Below, piece after piece: positions 33,736-46,000 of a stretch of DNA of 64,000 nt. Origin of the DNA: Rhodeus uyekii (lineage: Eukaryota > Chordata > Actinopteri > Cypriniformes > Acheilognathidae); NCBI GenBank assembly GCA_037043235.1, contig JAWRVZ010000056.1:943501-1007500 (forward strand), given 5' to 3'. The position numbers and the translations under genes are program-made. Within the stretch, counting starts at the first letter, position 1; each line of letters starts with the position of its first letter. Under the pieces are notes generated by a model, which was not told the origin of the DNA, ran no database searches, and was given only the letters and a program-made list of their open reading frames with translations.

Positions 33736-34429
33736 TGTCATGTGTTTATGGAGGAAGTCAGGGGAACCATGAGGCCGTGAGGAATTTACTGCCTACTGAG
33801 AATGCTGAGTCACTCTGGGCTCACTGTGCTTTATGAGCTCATTTATGATGGGCCAATGAGAGTGTCCCACAGGTGGGCAGTGCTGGTCATGAAAAACATG
33901 GGGAACGACCAGAAAGTCAAATTGGCCATTTTTAATCCACAGATTAAAAAAAAAGATCATTAAAAATTCAAATTTCACCATAAACTTTTCACCCCAAAAT
34001 GAAAAGATAAAAAGACAGAATATTATGCGTAAAGTAAATTAATTATTAATTTATGCTCTCAGGATCCGCACACATTTTTCACTTCCCAAGAGTCCAACTT
34101 TTCATTAAAGCAATAAAAAAAAATCTTTATGTAACATAAAACTGTATATTTTAATTTTAAAACATGACGTGGTAAGTAGTAAGACACTAAAGTAATAAGA
34201 GTTTGTGTGGGTAATGTTTAACTTAAATTCATGCTATAATGCAAAAAGAAAAAAAAGGATTCAAATTTGGATTTAGACACGTATGGATTTATGCAAAATC
34301 TTTTGATTTTCAGGTCGACTGACATTTGTGAGATCCACCCTTTAACGTTTGCTGTCCGTTGCTTTTTCAACAAACCTCAGTCCTTTATAAAAAAAAACAC
34401 AAACAAGAACATGCTAACATTTTACATAA
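33736..34429. other. samd4a-gch1 convergent intergenic region
   Basis: The short space between the inferred 3' ends of the two convergent genes is AT-rich, with no gene, repeat family or RNA that I can identify. Confidence 0.4.
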
Positions 34430-34727
34430 GATTTATTTTTTAAGCTGAAAATGACAAACATCAATAGTAAAGAATTTGAAAGACTCTCGAGTCTTTCGTT
34501 TAAAGAAGGCCACATGAATAACACTAGTTCTCCATATCAAGTGCTCATTTTCTTAATGACTCCACTGATACAAAGTGATTGTGACGTTGCGTCTTCAGAA
34601 TGCACTCATAAAATCACAAAGAACTTTTCATGATAAAAAAGTAAACACACAGGCAATACAATAGTGTCAGTAAATACACAGCATCTGTCGTTTGTGAGGT
34701 TAATATAATTTTCTACAATGATACATA

Positions 34728-34784
34728 GTGTGTGCGTGTGTGTGTGTATATATATATATATATTTTAATATATACACACACATA
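34728..34784. repeat. TG/TA/CA composite microsatellite
   Basis: (TG)n then (TA)n then a short (CA)n run; the outer TG and CA arms are complementary and could form a hairpin. Confidence 0.85.
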
Positions 34785-34815
34785 GTTGAAATTCAAACTC
34801 GCTCAAAACACATTA

Positions 34816-35207
34816 CACATACCCAAGGACAGAGAAACATGCATCAGAGTAAACGTACAAAACATGTTCTACAAATGTAGAATTTTAAAATCTCTTTTAG
34901 TCGGTGTCCATGATTTTATCATATTTTAATTACAAAGATCACATTTATCACTACACGTATGTTTTATACTCTTCATGAATCCCGCAATGTGCAAAATCAG
35001 ATAGTATGTTGCACATACCCAAGGACAGAGAAACATGCATCAGAGTAAACGTACAAAACATGTTCTACAAATGTAGAATTTTAAAATCTCTTTTAGTCGG
35101 TGTCCATGATTTTATCATATTTTAATTACAAAGATCACATTTATCACTACACGTATGTTTTATACTCTTCATGAATCCCGCAATGTGCAAAATCAGATAG
35201 TATGTTG
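34816..35207. repeat. perfect tandem duplication, 2 x 196 bp
   Basis: 34816-35011 and 35012-35207 read identically, starting cacatacccaaggacagaga and ending cagatagtatgttg. No difference was seen by eye. The second copy is followed after four bases by a 27-base C run. Confidence 0.92.
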
Positions 35208-35211
35208 ACCT

Positions 35212-35238
35212 CCCCCCCCCCCCCCCCCCCCCCCCCCC
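35212..35238. repeat. poly-C run, 27 bases
   Basis: A homopolymer immediately after the 196-bp tandem duplication. Assembly length is doubtful. Confidence 0.95.
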
Positions 35239-35393
35239 AACAGAGCGTAAACAACATCTATGGTCATACAGACAGCATATTCAAAAGGCTGGACCTGGTT
35301 ATCACTTCAACACGCAATATCAACACATCGACAGTTGATTCAAAACAGAAAAATAATAGTGTTGCACAAAACTGGAAAATACAATCAAACACT

Positions 35394-36148
35394 TAAAGGG
35401 ATAGTTCAACCCCAAAAAAATTAAACGTCTGTCATCATTTAATGTTGTTTTAATCTAGGGATGGACGGTGAAACATTAGCATTGATATTGCGGTAGTCAA
35501 GATAGATCTTAAAGTAATGATGTGATGGATGTGGATCATCTGCGATTCAAGAGATTTCCGTCCTTTCTTTGACAGTCCACACAACTGCCATTTTTACGAT
35601 CTGTTTATGAATGTTTTCAGCGTCAACGTGTCAGTTTCGTAGCGGTCAATGGAGGGAAAGAAATCTCTCAGATTTCATCTCAAATATCTTCATTTGTGTT
35701 CCAAAGATGAATGAAAGTCTTACAGGTTTGTAGCCGCACGAGTTACAAATTCAATTGTTTTTTTTAACGATTCCTGTCCGTTGCTTTAAAACAACCAATC
35801 AGGTTCTTTTTTCTTTTTTTTTTGGCAGCCATAAAAAAAATAAACTTTGCACCAAATTGCAAACTTTAGCAAATGTATTGCTGAAATATAGGTATTGTTT
35901 TTTTCCTCCTTCAGTGTGAGTTTCAAATTCTTACTATATCATACTATGAGACAATAAAGCCTAATATCAAATATGATGCTTAACATATGCAAACTTTGTT
36001 TTAGATCTCCTTTAGATTTTGTCTAACAAACGGATCCATTAAAATAAAAACAATTGTCCTTTTGTACTATTATTTCCAAATGTCAGCCTTTTAGGGGTTA
36101 AGTAAAAGAGGACAGAAGTTTTCTTTTTGGGTGAACTATCTCTATGAA
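35394..36148. mobile_element. repeat with Angel-like ends
   Basis: It begins ttaaagggatagttcaacc and ends gggtgaactatctctatg, the inverted ends of the Angel-like family, but has about 750 bp of unlike sequence inside. This may be one element with an insertion or two solo ends. Confidence 0.4.
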
Positions 36149-36909
36149 CAGAAGTTTGACTGATGCACATGACACATTACATTAAATATTATAAGACATT
36201 TTAGCCATAAAACATTTTCAGCACATAGTGAAAAAAATTATAAAACCTGCTAGGAATTACTCCCTTACAAAAAAAGTGGTGTTATTGTAATACTATGATT
36301 TTTTTATTTTTAGGACAGCTACCATTATAATACCACAATAATCTTGAAAGTAGCTTGTAAATATGAAGGAATATGAATATTGGTAATCGTTCAGTACCAT
36401 GGGGATTTTCATCAGGATTTCATGGTACCTCGATAGTACTTTTTCTAACAGTAAAATTGAGCGTTCAGAATGACACGTACCTTTCCTGTTCAAAAGCGTG
36501 AAAATAAAACTGCTTTGTTGTGCATCTCGAAAACCTTAACTGCGTTTAATAGAGCGCAAATGTGACCCAACCGGAAAGAGATGTAAACAAAATGTGATGC
36601 TTGTTAGTTTCGAGAATTTCAAATGTGCTAATCTAGGACGTCCTTCAAAACACAATGCTTCTATGTAACAGCAACACGGTTGTAACTCCCACAGCTCTAC
36701 CGATTAAACCTCAGTTAATGAAACAAACACACACTCACACGAGCTATACAGAAGAGATGGTGTTACCGAGGCAACCGCCCCAGAGGCGGGTGGGACACTA
36801 TGTTACACAGCAGCGGTGCCTCGTCCGGAGGCAGAACCAGAGAGGACTCTGTCGATGCAGGGAGGCGTTTGAGAAGTGGACTGGTCGGAGTGTTTTGGCC
36901 GTGGAGAGC

Positions 36910-37036
36910 TCAGCTCCGGATTAGGGTCAGGAACTCGTCTCGTGTCTTGGGGTCCTCGCGGAAAACGCCCAGCATGGTGCTGGTCACAGTCTTGCTGTTC
37001 ATCTTCTGAACGCCTCGCATAACCATACACATGTGA
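36910..37036 (-). CDS. gch1: gch1 exon 6 (coding part)
   Basis: Acceptor tctccag on the minus strand. The product is T then HMCMVMRGVQKMNSKTVTST, MLGVFREDPKTRDEFLTLIR, S and TGA at 36910-36912. It includes the last zinc-ligand Cys. Confidence 0.96.
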
Positions 37037-40000
37037 CTGGAGAACAGAAAGGAGAGAAAGTCCATCTTGAGATCTGACATTATAAAATTCGTGAATTATC
37101 GTTTCGCTTGAAGGTTTACGTACGTGGCTTCAACCACCACCCCGACACCGGCAGGCTGTAAAGCTTCGGTGATGGCCACGGCAATCTGTTTCGTTAGACG
37201 CTCCTGAACTGAAATAAGAGCAGCGGACAGATCAGGAGTTTTAATGCTATTAGTGAAACAAACAGGTATATGAATATTATTACATCATAGAAATGTTTGT
37301 TTGAAGAAAACTAAAAGAGAATTACCTTGCAATCTCCTGCTGTATATCTCAACAATCCTGGTGAAAAACAAAAAGCATAAACATAGTTAATAAGCTAAAA
37401 TTGATACACAATACCTCCATTTGAATGTAATAATACTTTGACAAACTTGATATAAAATAGGTGTTAAAAAAATAGGTGCTAAAAAAAAGTGTTAAGTCCT
37501 TAACTTTAAAAAAAATGATTAATATAAACATAAATAATTGTAATATATACATTTGTAGAGTAGTAATTGTGATGCATTAATGTTCAAAAGTTTGATTTTA
37601 TTCAGCAAAGACGCATTAAACTGATTAAAAATCACGTAAATCTTTGTTTCAAATTAATGCTGTTCCTTTGAACCATTTATTCACAAATAACATTTTCCAC
37701 AACAATATTAAGCAGTTTAATATTCAGTTTTTAAAATTGATAATAATAATAAATGTTTCTTGAGCAGCAATGATTTCTGAAGTGAAATAGAACAGAAAAT
37801 TGTTATTTTAAATGATTTGTAAATATTTTAACAATTTTATTTTAAATAAATGCAATTTTGAAGTTTTGAATGGTAGTGTATGTAATATAAAAATAATAAT
37901 TTAAAGTATTTTAATGAATCATTTAATTAACGTGTTAATGTCAAATCTAGAGCAGAGATAGAGATAGATATATATGTATATAAGGTTAAATAATAATCTT
38001 AATATCAAAAACTCTATAGAGTGCATCCTGATTCGCATTCTTATGCACTATTCTTTGTAGAATAAATAAGTGCGGGTAGTGTATTCACTGAAAATACCAA
38101 AATAAAGTGCACTTTAAATACCCGAATGATGCGGAAAACCTAAAGTGTGGAATTTCGGGCACTTCATGCACTCGACTGTCCCGGCTTTAATTGCGTAGAG
38201 GAGGGAGAGGACAATCAGGCTCTGATGCTGAATTACAAAATAACCTTTTAATGTTGAGAACATGGTGTTGAAGTGCATAGTGTACAGAGCATCATTTGTG
38301 ACGACTTCGGTTTCACGTTTGTTCATTTGATTGGCAAATGAAACGTTCCGACCCTTTGCCGCTTGGACCGTGTCATGACTACAGCCATACAACTGTAACC
38401 ATAACAGATTGTAGAAATCAGATTTGCAACTGTGTGAGTGCGTATGTGATGTAAGAGTTTTGACTGCTGTTGTCACGTCTTCATTAGTGGAGTGCAGTAT
38501 TATAGTTGGTACATAGTGAGATGGATAAGCCACAGGTATTGAGGTCAGATTGGATCAAGCTTCTCTTTGTCACTCACACATTGTGTCTAATCCTCTTACA
38601 GACACTTACACTCTCACTACTTCAAACAAACACACACACACACACACACACGTGCATCTTGATTTCACAGACGAACAACATTACTAGGGGGGAACAGAGC
38701 CCCCACTAATCTATAAAGGAGCCCCTCACCAGTAGATGAATCATTGAATCATTCATTCAATTCACTCAAAACAAGTATCTAAAATGCAAGTTCCTTAACT
38801 TTAACTTATTGTTTAACTGGTCAATAACGTCAGTATCACATTTGCAAAATCACTCTTGCTTGTGTGATCATTTATAGCATTTTTTCACTGTTCATGTTTT
38901 AAGGGCATCCCTGGTCTGTACCAATGAATCAAGATCCATTTCTATTCCCGTTTTGAGTTGAAGGTAAACTATGAAACTATTAAAATTGCATTTATAAACC
39001 TGTGAAAACAGGGGGTGCTGCAGCGTCCCTGTATATGTGTGCGTACGTACGTTTTTTTTTTTTAATGTTTTTTAAACATTATCTTATGCTAACCGAGGTG
39101 AAAAATGTCTTCTATTAGAATAAAAAGTAATTAATAAGTTTTTTTAATTATAAATTCTTACTGATCCATAAACTGACCCAAAAAAGAAAATATGTTAAAA
39201 AATATATATATTTAGTATTATAGAATAGGATTACAGTTACTCCGCTAGGACTGCATTTTGTAATCTAATGCAATGGCGTTGAGATGGACTGGTGGAATAT
39301 GAAAGTGATTTAAAAGAAACCCCAAAAGGATGGAGGATGGAAACAAGCAAAAAGTTACTTTGTTTCTTTATTGTAATGTATATCCGAGTGAAACGAAAAA
39401 ATTTAAGACGGGACTCGGTTTTGTCCATACAGAATTGATTGGATGGTTGTGGTTTGCTATTGCTGTGATGTCATATGAGTGACAGGTTGTCCCGCCCTCA
39501 AACCAGTGAACAGTTATTTTGATGAAAGATTACAAGGGCACTTGTAAAAAAAAAAAAAAAAAAAAAAAGATGTGCACAGATATACTATTAATAATTTATG
39601 TTGCATATTCGATTGCTAATTTGGGTTTTATGGTGACTTTAAAATTGATTTTACATTCATTTTGAGTGAGAAACCTGGGCCAGTTGCATAAACATAGCCC
39701 CAACCTCTGTCTTAAGAAAGTCTTGAAGAAAAGTTTATGCAACTGGGTGTATTTTACCTACCGTGCTAATTTACTCAGACCAAGAACCCTCTTGTTTGGA
39801 AGGTAACCTATATGTACCTGTAAAAAAACACAACACATTACCTGACAACATAAAGATGTGACTGCAAAAAATGGGAGATACAAACACAATTCTGGCTGAT
39901 TTTACGAAATACATGCATTCAAAAAGATAAAAAACACAGCGTAAAACAGTGGCTGGAGAGAGCCGTGTCAGTGTACGTGCTCGGAAGTGACTGCATTATC

Positions 40001-43000
40001 TTTCAGCCTCCCCCCAACCTAACCTCCTCTTCGCCATCAAACTGAAATGTCACCAACAATTTGATGAAACGGCCCAGAGAAAGGGCAGAATCAACAGACA
40101 TGCAAGAACTTTCTTTTTTTTAATCCTTTGCTCTGTTCTGACGCGATAATCCTGCACGTCACTGAACCCTTACGGCCTCTAACTGCACCAATCAAACTTT
40201 ACCAACAACCACTGGGAAATGAGCAAAGCTAAATCCACTTTAGACCAACAGGTAAGACAGTAGATACGTTTCTAGTGTAAGAGAGCGTTCTTGATCGGCT
40301 TGATCGTTCGTGATGGACACTAAGAGTGTTGTGTGGACAATCACGGAGATGGAGGACGCTGAAGCGCAAGCAAGAGGAACAAAAATGAAAGGGAACGGGC
40401 GCACGCCTCTTTGAAAGAAATTGGAGAGTCATTATCTTGTTGCAGATGGGGCGAGAGGCGAGGTAAATAGATGAGAAGGGATAAGGGGCCGCGCCGCTGA
40501 CGACAGGGAGCTATCAGCGGGGGACGCAGCGGAAACAACGGCCCTCCAACAGCATCTGACAAACTAAATTGCAAACGGTGGAAAAAAAAAAACCGTTCAG
40601 CGCGCCTGATCAATGGCTCAGTCTATCATCAGTAGCCATTTGTGGCGTGACAGGATCCACGGTGTCTCTTTTGTCTTAAATGGCAGACACCTGCAGCGCT
40701 GTGAGCTGGAGGGACGTACTAAATGTCAAACCTGGAGGATTAAGAGTGGGCCGTGTTTTCCAGTGGAACTCGGATCTGATATTTCAGCTTGTCCTCGCTA
40801 CCTTCTAGATTTAATTGTAGTTAATTAACTTGGTTATAGACAGATTACACATCAAGGTTTGTTCAGATCCACCAAAAAAAGATGACAGGGAATTATTTCT
40901 GCAAGTCATATTTAAACCCCACAATCACACAAAAACAAAAATTCTTTTTTTTTTTTTACAATTTTTAATACAGTTCTTTTCATGATTAAGTACATTTGCC
41001 ACCAAATTCTCATTGCAATTCATTAATAAAAATCATTCAGAACATTTTAATTTATTACTAGTTTCCATAAAATGAGAATGCTATTTTTTATTTTATTTTT
41101 TTACTTATAACAGTCTTAATGAAAATAATGAGACAATGCAAAAAATCCTAGGCTTCATTTTTTTGTCAATACATATTAGTTTATATAATTCCTATTGGGG
41201 TAGGATATGACCAGGATATTACATATATATTGAAAAAATAAATAAATAAAAGCAAAATATTTTTTTAAATAACACAAATTAAAACTAAATGGTAGAAAAC
41301 TAAACATTTTACTTTATTAAACTGATCATAATTAAAGAAACATTTAAATTTAAAAGGATTAAAATAAAATCTATCCTCAAAGCCTTATAGCATAGAGGAG
41401 TGACAAATGGATTTAAAAAAATACATGCATTCAATGATTACATTTTTTGTTGTTGTCGAAAATATAGTAGTAAAAACTGCACCGCAAGACCGACATATGC
41501 TAATGAGGGTAAAAGGAAAATGATTAGTCTTACCCGGCCAAAAATGGGAACTAAATGGTGTTCACACATGGAAAACATGTCAATGTCCTTCACGATCACC
41601 ATCTCATCATGGTCTTCATCAAAGATTGCATCATTCAGGATGTCTGCAACAACAAATCAAGAAGAGGTGAGTGATATGGCACCTGATGACATCATGAAAT
41701 CATTATATTTCACCCCATGCGCTCTTCCCCGTGTCATTTCTCTTAGCTTCTATCATAGTCCAAACATATCTTGTTTTATCTATTGAGAATGCCCCGTCTT
41801 TTCTTGTGGGGCTTTTTAATTTCCTGGCTGCCTATCTCGGGAAGGTTTCCGTGGAAATAGGGAAAACTGATGGCGAAGCTTCAGGGTCTTGTTGAGATTG
41901 ACTCCCATATGTTGTTGCTACTTTTGTTCAGTCACCGTGCGATTCAGAAAAAGGCAGAAAGCAATCATTTTTTAGGCTGTTTTTTATGAAGTATGAGGTA
42001 TGACAGCACTTAAATCTAACAAATCTTTTGAAATTTTCTGAAAAAAAACTAAGCAGTGCTTGCTCGTACAAAACTTGTTACCATGTTGTGGGTGGTCGTT
42101 AGGGTGTTGCTAGGGTGTTATGCTAGGCGTCTCAAAAGAATCTCTGTGATATTCTGGTTTGCTGGATGTGCATTAAGTTCCTTTAAAGGTAGGGTGGGTG
42201 TTTTTTTTCTTGTAACATTTTTTGTTATGCTGGTTGAAAGTCTCTTCACATCCTAATTTAAGTGGTCTAAATGTTTTTATACGTATATCGTCTGTGGAAG
42301 TAGGAACAGAAATTGTTCATCCAATCATTGCATCCTAATGCAATACTTGCACAAACATCATTTTAAATTTACATTAATTACATTTATGCATTTGGCAGAC
42401 GCTTTTACCCAAAACGACTTACATTGCATTCAAGGAACACGTTGACATTCTAATCAGTTCTTGCTTTTCCTGGGAATTGAATAGAGAACCCTGGGAATTT
42501 ATTTATTTTTTTTTTTTTACATGTGTATCACTAGATATTTGAGTAAGTTTAAAGTGTATGATAAATTTTGGGGTAGGGAAGGGATCAATCTGTTGTGTCC
42601 TTCATTTCACGGGAAACGAAAGATGCATTTGGAGGCCACATTTGAAGGAGCCTTCGAATCAGCACAGCCTTTGTTGTGCCGTGGTCAACGCGCCCTTCAA
42701 ATGATGCAGCCTCAGAATTGGTATGCAGCACTAGACAAACTTCAGTCACAGAGCACCGCAAATGAAACCGCAGCCACCTTTTACAGTTCCTCCTGATCCA
42801 AAACAATGAGATTATGCAGCGTTCAAGCCATAACTACTGTAATATGGAGGAGATGGAAACCCATGACACTAAACTCGGAGCGGTTTGTGACTTGACCTGA
42901 AATTCAGTGGTAACACCATCAACGCCGAAATGAATCTGCAGCAGTCAGCTGGATCAGGTCAGAGCTCTTTAAGTTATTTGAGTCTCATTGTTATTGTACT

Positions 43001-46000
43001 ATTATGTGCTTTGAGATATGAGGTCATTTAACCATTCTCTCATCTCGTGATGCATGCATGTGTTTTGAAGGTGTGACTTTTGAGAGTGAAAATTGCCTGC
43101 CGTACCTTTAAATTTAAGATCCTGGAATTTTTCCTTTTTTCTTTTCTCCAAATCACAAGTCAGATTACTCAGAAAACTGCATGATTAGAGGTAACGTTAA
43201 TGTTTGTAGTTAAAAAATAAAATAAATACATAAAAAAGGATGATAATGAGCAATAGTAATAATAGTTTTGCAACCACCACTGACAAGCTGATAGTATCCC
43301 TCATAAAAGTGGTTGAACAAGTTACTTCCATGTTGTTTCATGGTTCCCAGAACTTTTGTTAATATTTAAGCTGATTCTGGTCACTGTCCTGCGGGGCAAC
43401 CAGCCAGCTTTACAGAAACCGAGCACATTATATATGCATGCGGTGTTGTGTAAACGCTGTCGCTGAATTGTTGAATTTAACCTGAGGGCAGCAGCTGTTA
43501 CAAGAGAACTGTCATCAGCCTCTCCTAAACAAACAGTCGCTTTCAAATGCACAGGCACAACACACTTAAAGGTCTAACGTATGACGGTGGCACCAAAAAA
43601 AGAACAGGAAATCAAATCAGCAGCTCCCCGAAGTCATCTTTCAGCCTCGCTGCCACCGTCACACACACACTCAATTAAACACAAACTTGCTTACACACCA
43701 AGCAAACATACACTTGAAATACAATAAGTAACCATAGAAACCCACTGAAATTGTGAGGATGTGTACGAGGAGAGCTCTGGTTATGGGTAATGTTACTGTT
43801 GTTGATCTCCATCCCTTAAATAAGAGACAGGCATCCATCCAGCCTGGGGGGGCAGGGGACAACACAGCATAATGATGGGTAATACTGGAAAGAAAATGTA
43901 CTGAGCTGCGTAACCGCTGTAAATTGAGCAATATCACTCGTCTCTATGACCTTTAATGGTTTCACAGCAAAACCATAAACTGTAAGGAAACATGACATTA
44001 TGACATAATAATATTACCATAAACATTCTCTAATTTCACAATCCTTCCTTCCTGCCTTCATTTCCTTCACCATTGTCTGTGACACGAGTAGAATTAAGAC
44101 ACACGTTTTATTAACATCTGACATAAATTTAAGTAGCAAAATTATGTTTAAATTGGATTCAACCATTATTACGATTCTCATCATCAAAATGTTTATTATA
44201 TAACTGACATTATTATTTACATCTTATATATTAAAATGCTTTAGGAAAAAATATCCAAGTAAACTCTACTGTTTGTTTATATGATTGCCTAGTTATAGAA
44301 ATATTTTTCTCTTTTATTTAGTGTAAAAAGGTTATTTTTACACTGCATTTTTTGCATTTTACAGCTTATGTTAAACATTTAGAATCCGTTTGTCTACACC
44401 AGCTCTTTGGTCGAAATGATTAATGAACATTGAGAATGTGATATATATGCATATCGATAAAAAAGGCTTCATTTTTTCTTTTTTTCTAGATTTTTAAGCT
44501 ATATTGCCCCGGCAGGGAAGGTGATTTGTTCCAGAATTTGTTTTTGTTATGCTGGTTAAAAGTCTCCTGACAGCAATCACTAAATTAAGTGGTCTAAATG
44601 CATTTATATGGATATACACACACATCATCAGTGGAAGGTGTTTGTCCAATCCCTGCATTCGATCTGAACTCACGCAGACGCCACACGCCATCGAAAGCAG
44701 CAAAGGTCGAACAGAGCGTTGTTAAATGGGACGATGGGAAATTATAATCTCTAGTTCTGGTGGAAGAGTGACCTCTGACTCGACATATGATGTGGCTCAC
44801 ACAGTAGAGCATGGCGCTTGCAACACCAAGGTCATGGGTTTGATTCTCAGGAAAAGTTAGAACTGATTAGAATATCAATGTGTATTTTGAATGCAATGTA
44901 AGTCACTTTGGAGAAAAATAAATGTAAATGGAGGATGGAGGAAATAGGGCTCACAGTCGTTGGACATTTCTCTATAAAAATTCACAACTTCTGGATTTTT
45001 GTTTTGATTTGATCTGATCTATCCTCTGCACTTCCGCTTTCGTCAATATGTAACGCGTCAGGTCAGAGTTCACTTTTCTGGCCGGAAGCTTGAGATTATG
45101 GTTTATAAAGCTATAAATATGTACATTTTTCTTACAAAAACACATGGCTTCACTTCAGAAGGCCTTTATTGGATGGATGGATACATTGGGATAAAAAAAA
45201 ATGGTCTCATGCTTGGAAGATCCAGGATATTTTTTAATACAACTCTGTGTTTGGTATGATTTTCATTTTTGGTTGAACTAACCCTTTAACTCACGAGACA
45301 CCCACCACCACCCAACACTTGAAATGTCTTTCTGTTGGTGACACAAAAAAAAGAGAAAAGAACAAAAAAATCTGAAACTTCAGAACAATTCAAGCAGCTG
45401 TAAGGGAGGTGTACATTTTAGCCAATCCCATCAAAGACAAAGATGAAGACCTTCCTCTAGGAAATTCTTATCCACTGCACGCTTCACCATGACATTGCAT
45501 GTTCTACCATCTACGAACAAGCAATGCATATGTAAGTGTTGTGAGGTCACTGAGGGCAGTCTGCTTTAACAAGGAGTTTTCTGGAGCAGAAAAGCAACAT
45601 TAATACATTCCACATGCATGGGCCCTAAAAATGTTACACAAACCAGGTCCAGATGTGCTGTTTTCTATGCGGGGATGTGATGGTGGGCAGCACCCTGGCT
45701 CAACCACTTAGATAGCAGCCTGAGAGAGACCAATGAACAATTATGCAAGACAAACCTTCGCATTGAGCTGGAGGACCTGTTGGGCCAGTTAATCATTTTG
45801 ACGGCACAATCAAGCGTTTGAGGGAATGCTTTTAAACAGAAATACTTGACACGGCATTGGTAAAAGAGGACTGTTCCGTGTGCTATAACACCCTCTGCAT
45901 CATCATTAGATCGAAGCATCTCAGAAAGACAAACCTGGTCTAAAACAATAACTACTTTAGGAGGTTGATTTTGTATGAATTTGTACAGAAAAAAAAATAA

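Larger units (their letters stand above)
34430..36909 (-). other. gch1: probable gch1 3' UTR and downstream region
   Basis: This stretch follows the gch1 stop on the minus strand and has no coding signal. The far candidate poly(A) signal is AATAAA (minus strand) at 34432-34437; nearer hexamers exist, so the UTR may be much shorter. It contains the 196-bp tandem duplication (34816-35207), a 27-base C run (35212-35238) and a repeat with Angel-like ends (35394-36148), so much of it is repeat-derived. Confidence 0.35.
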
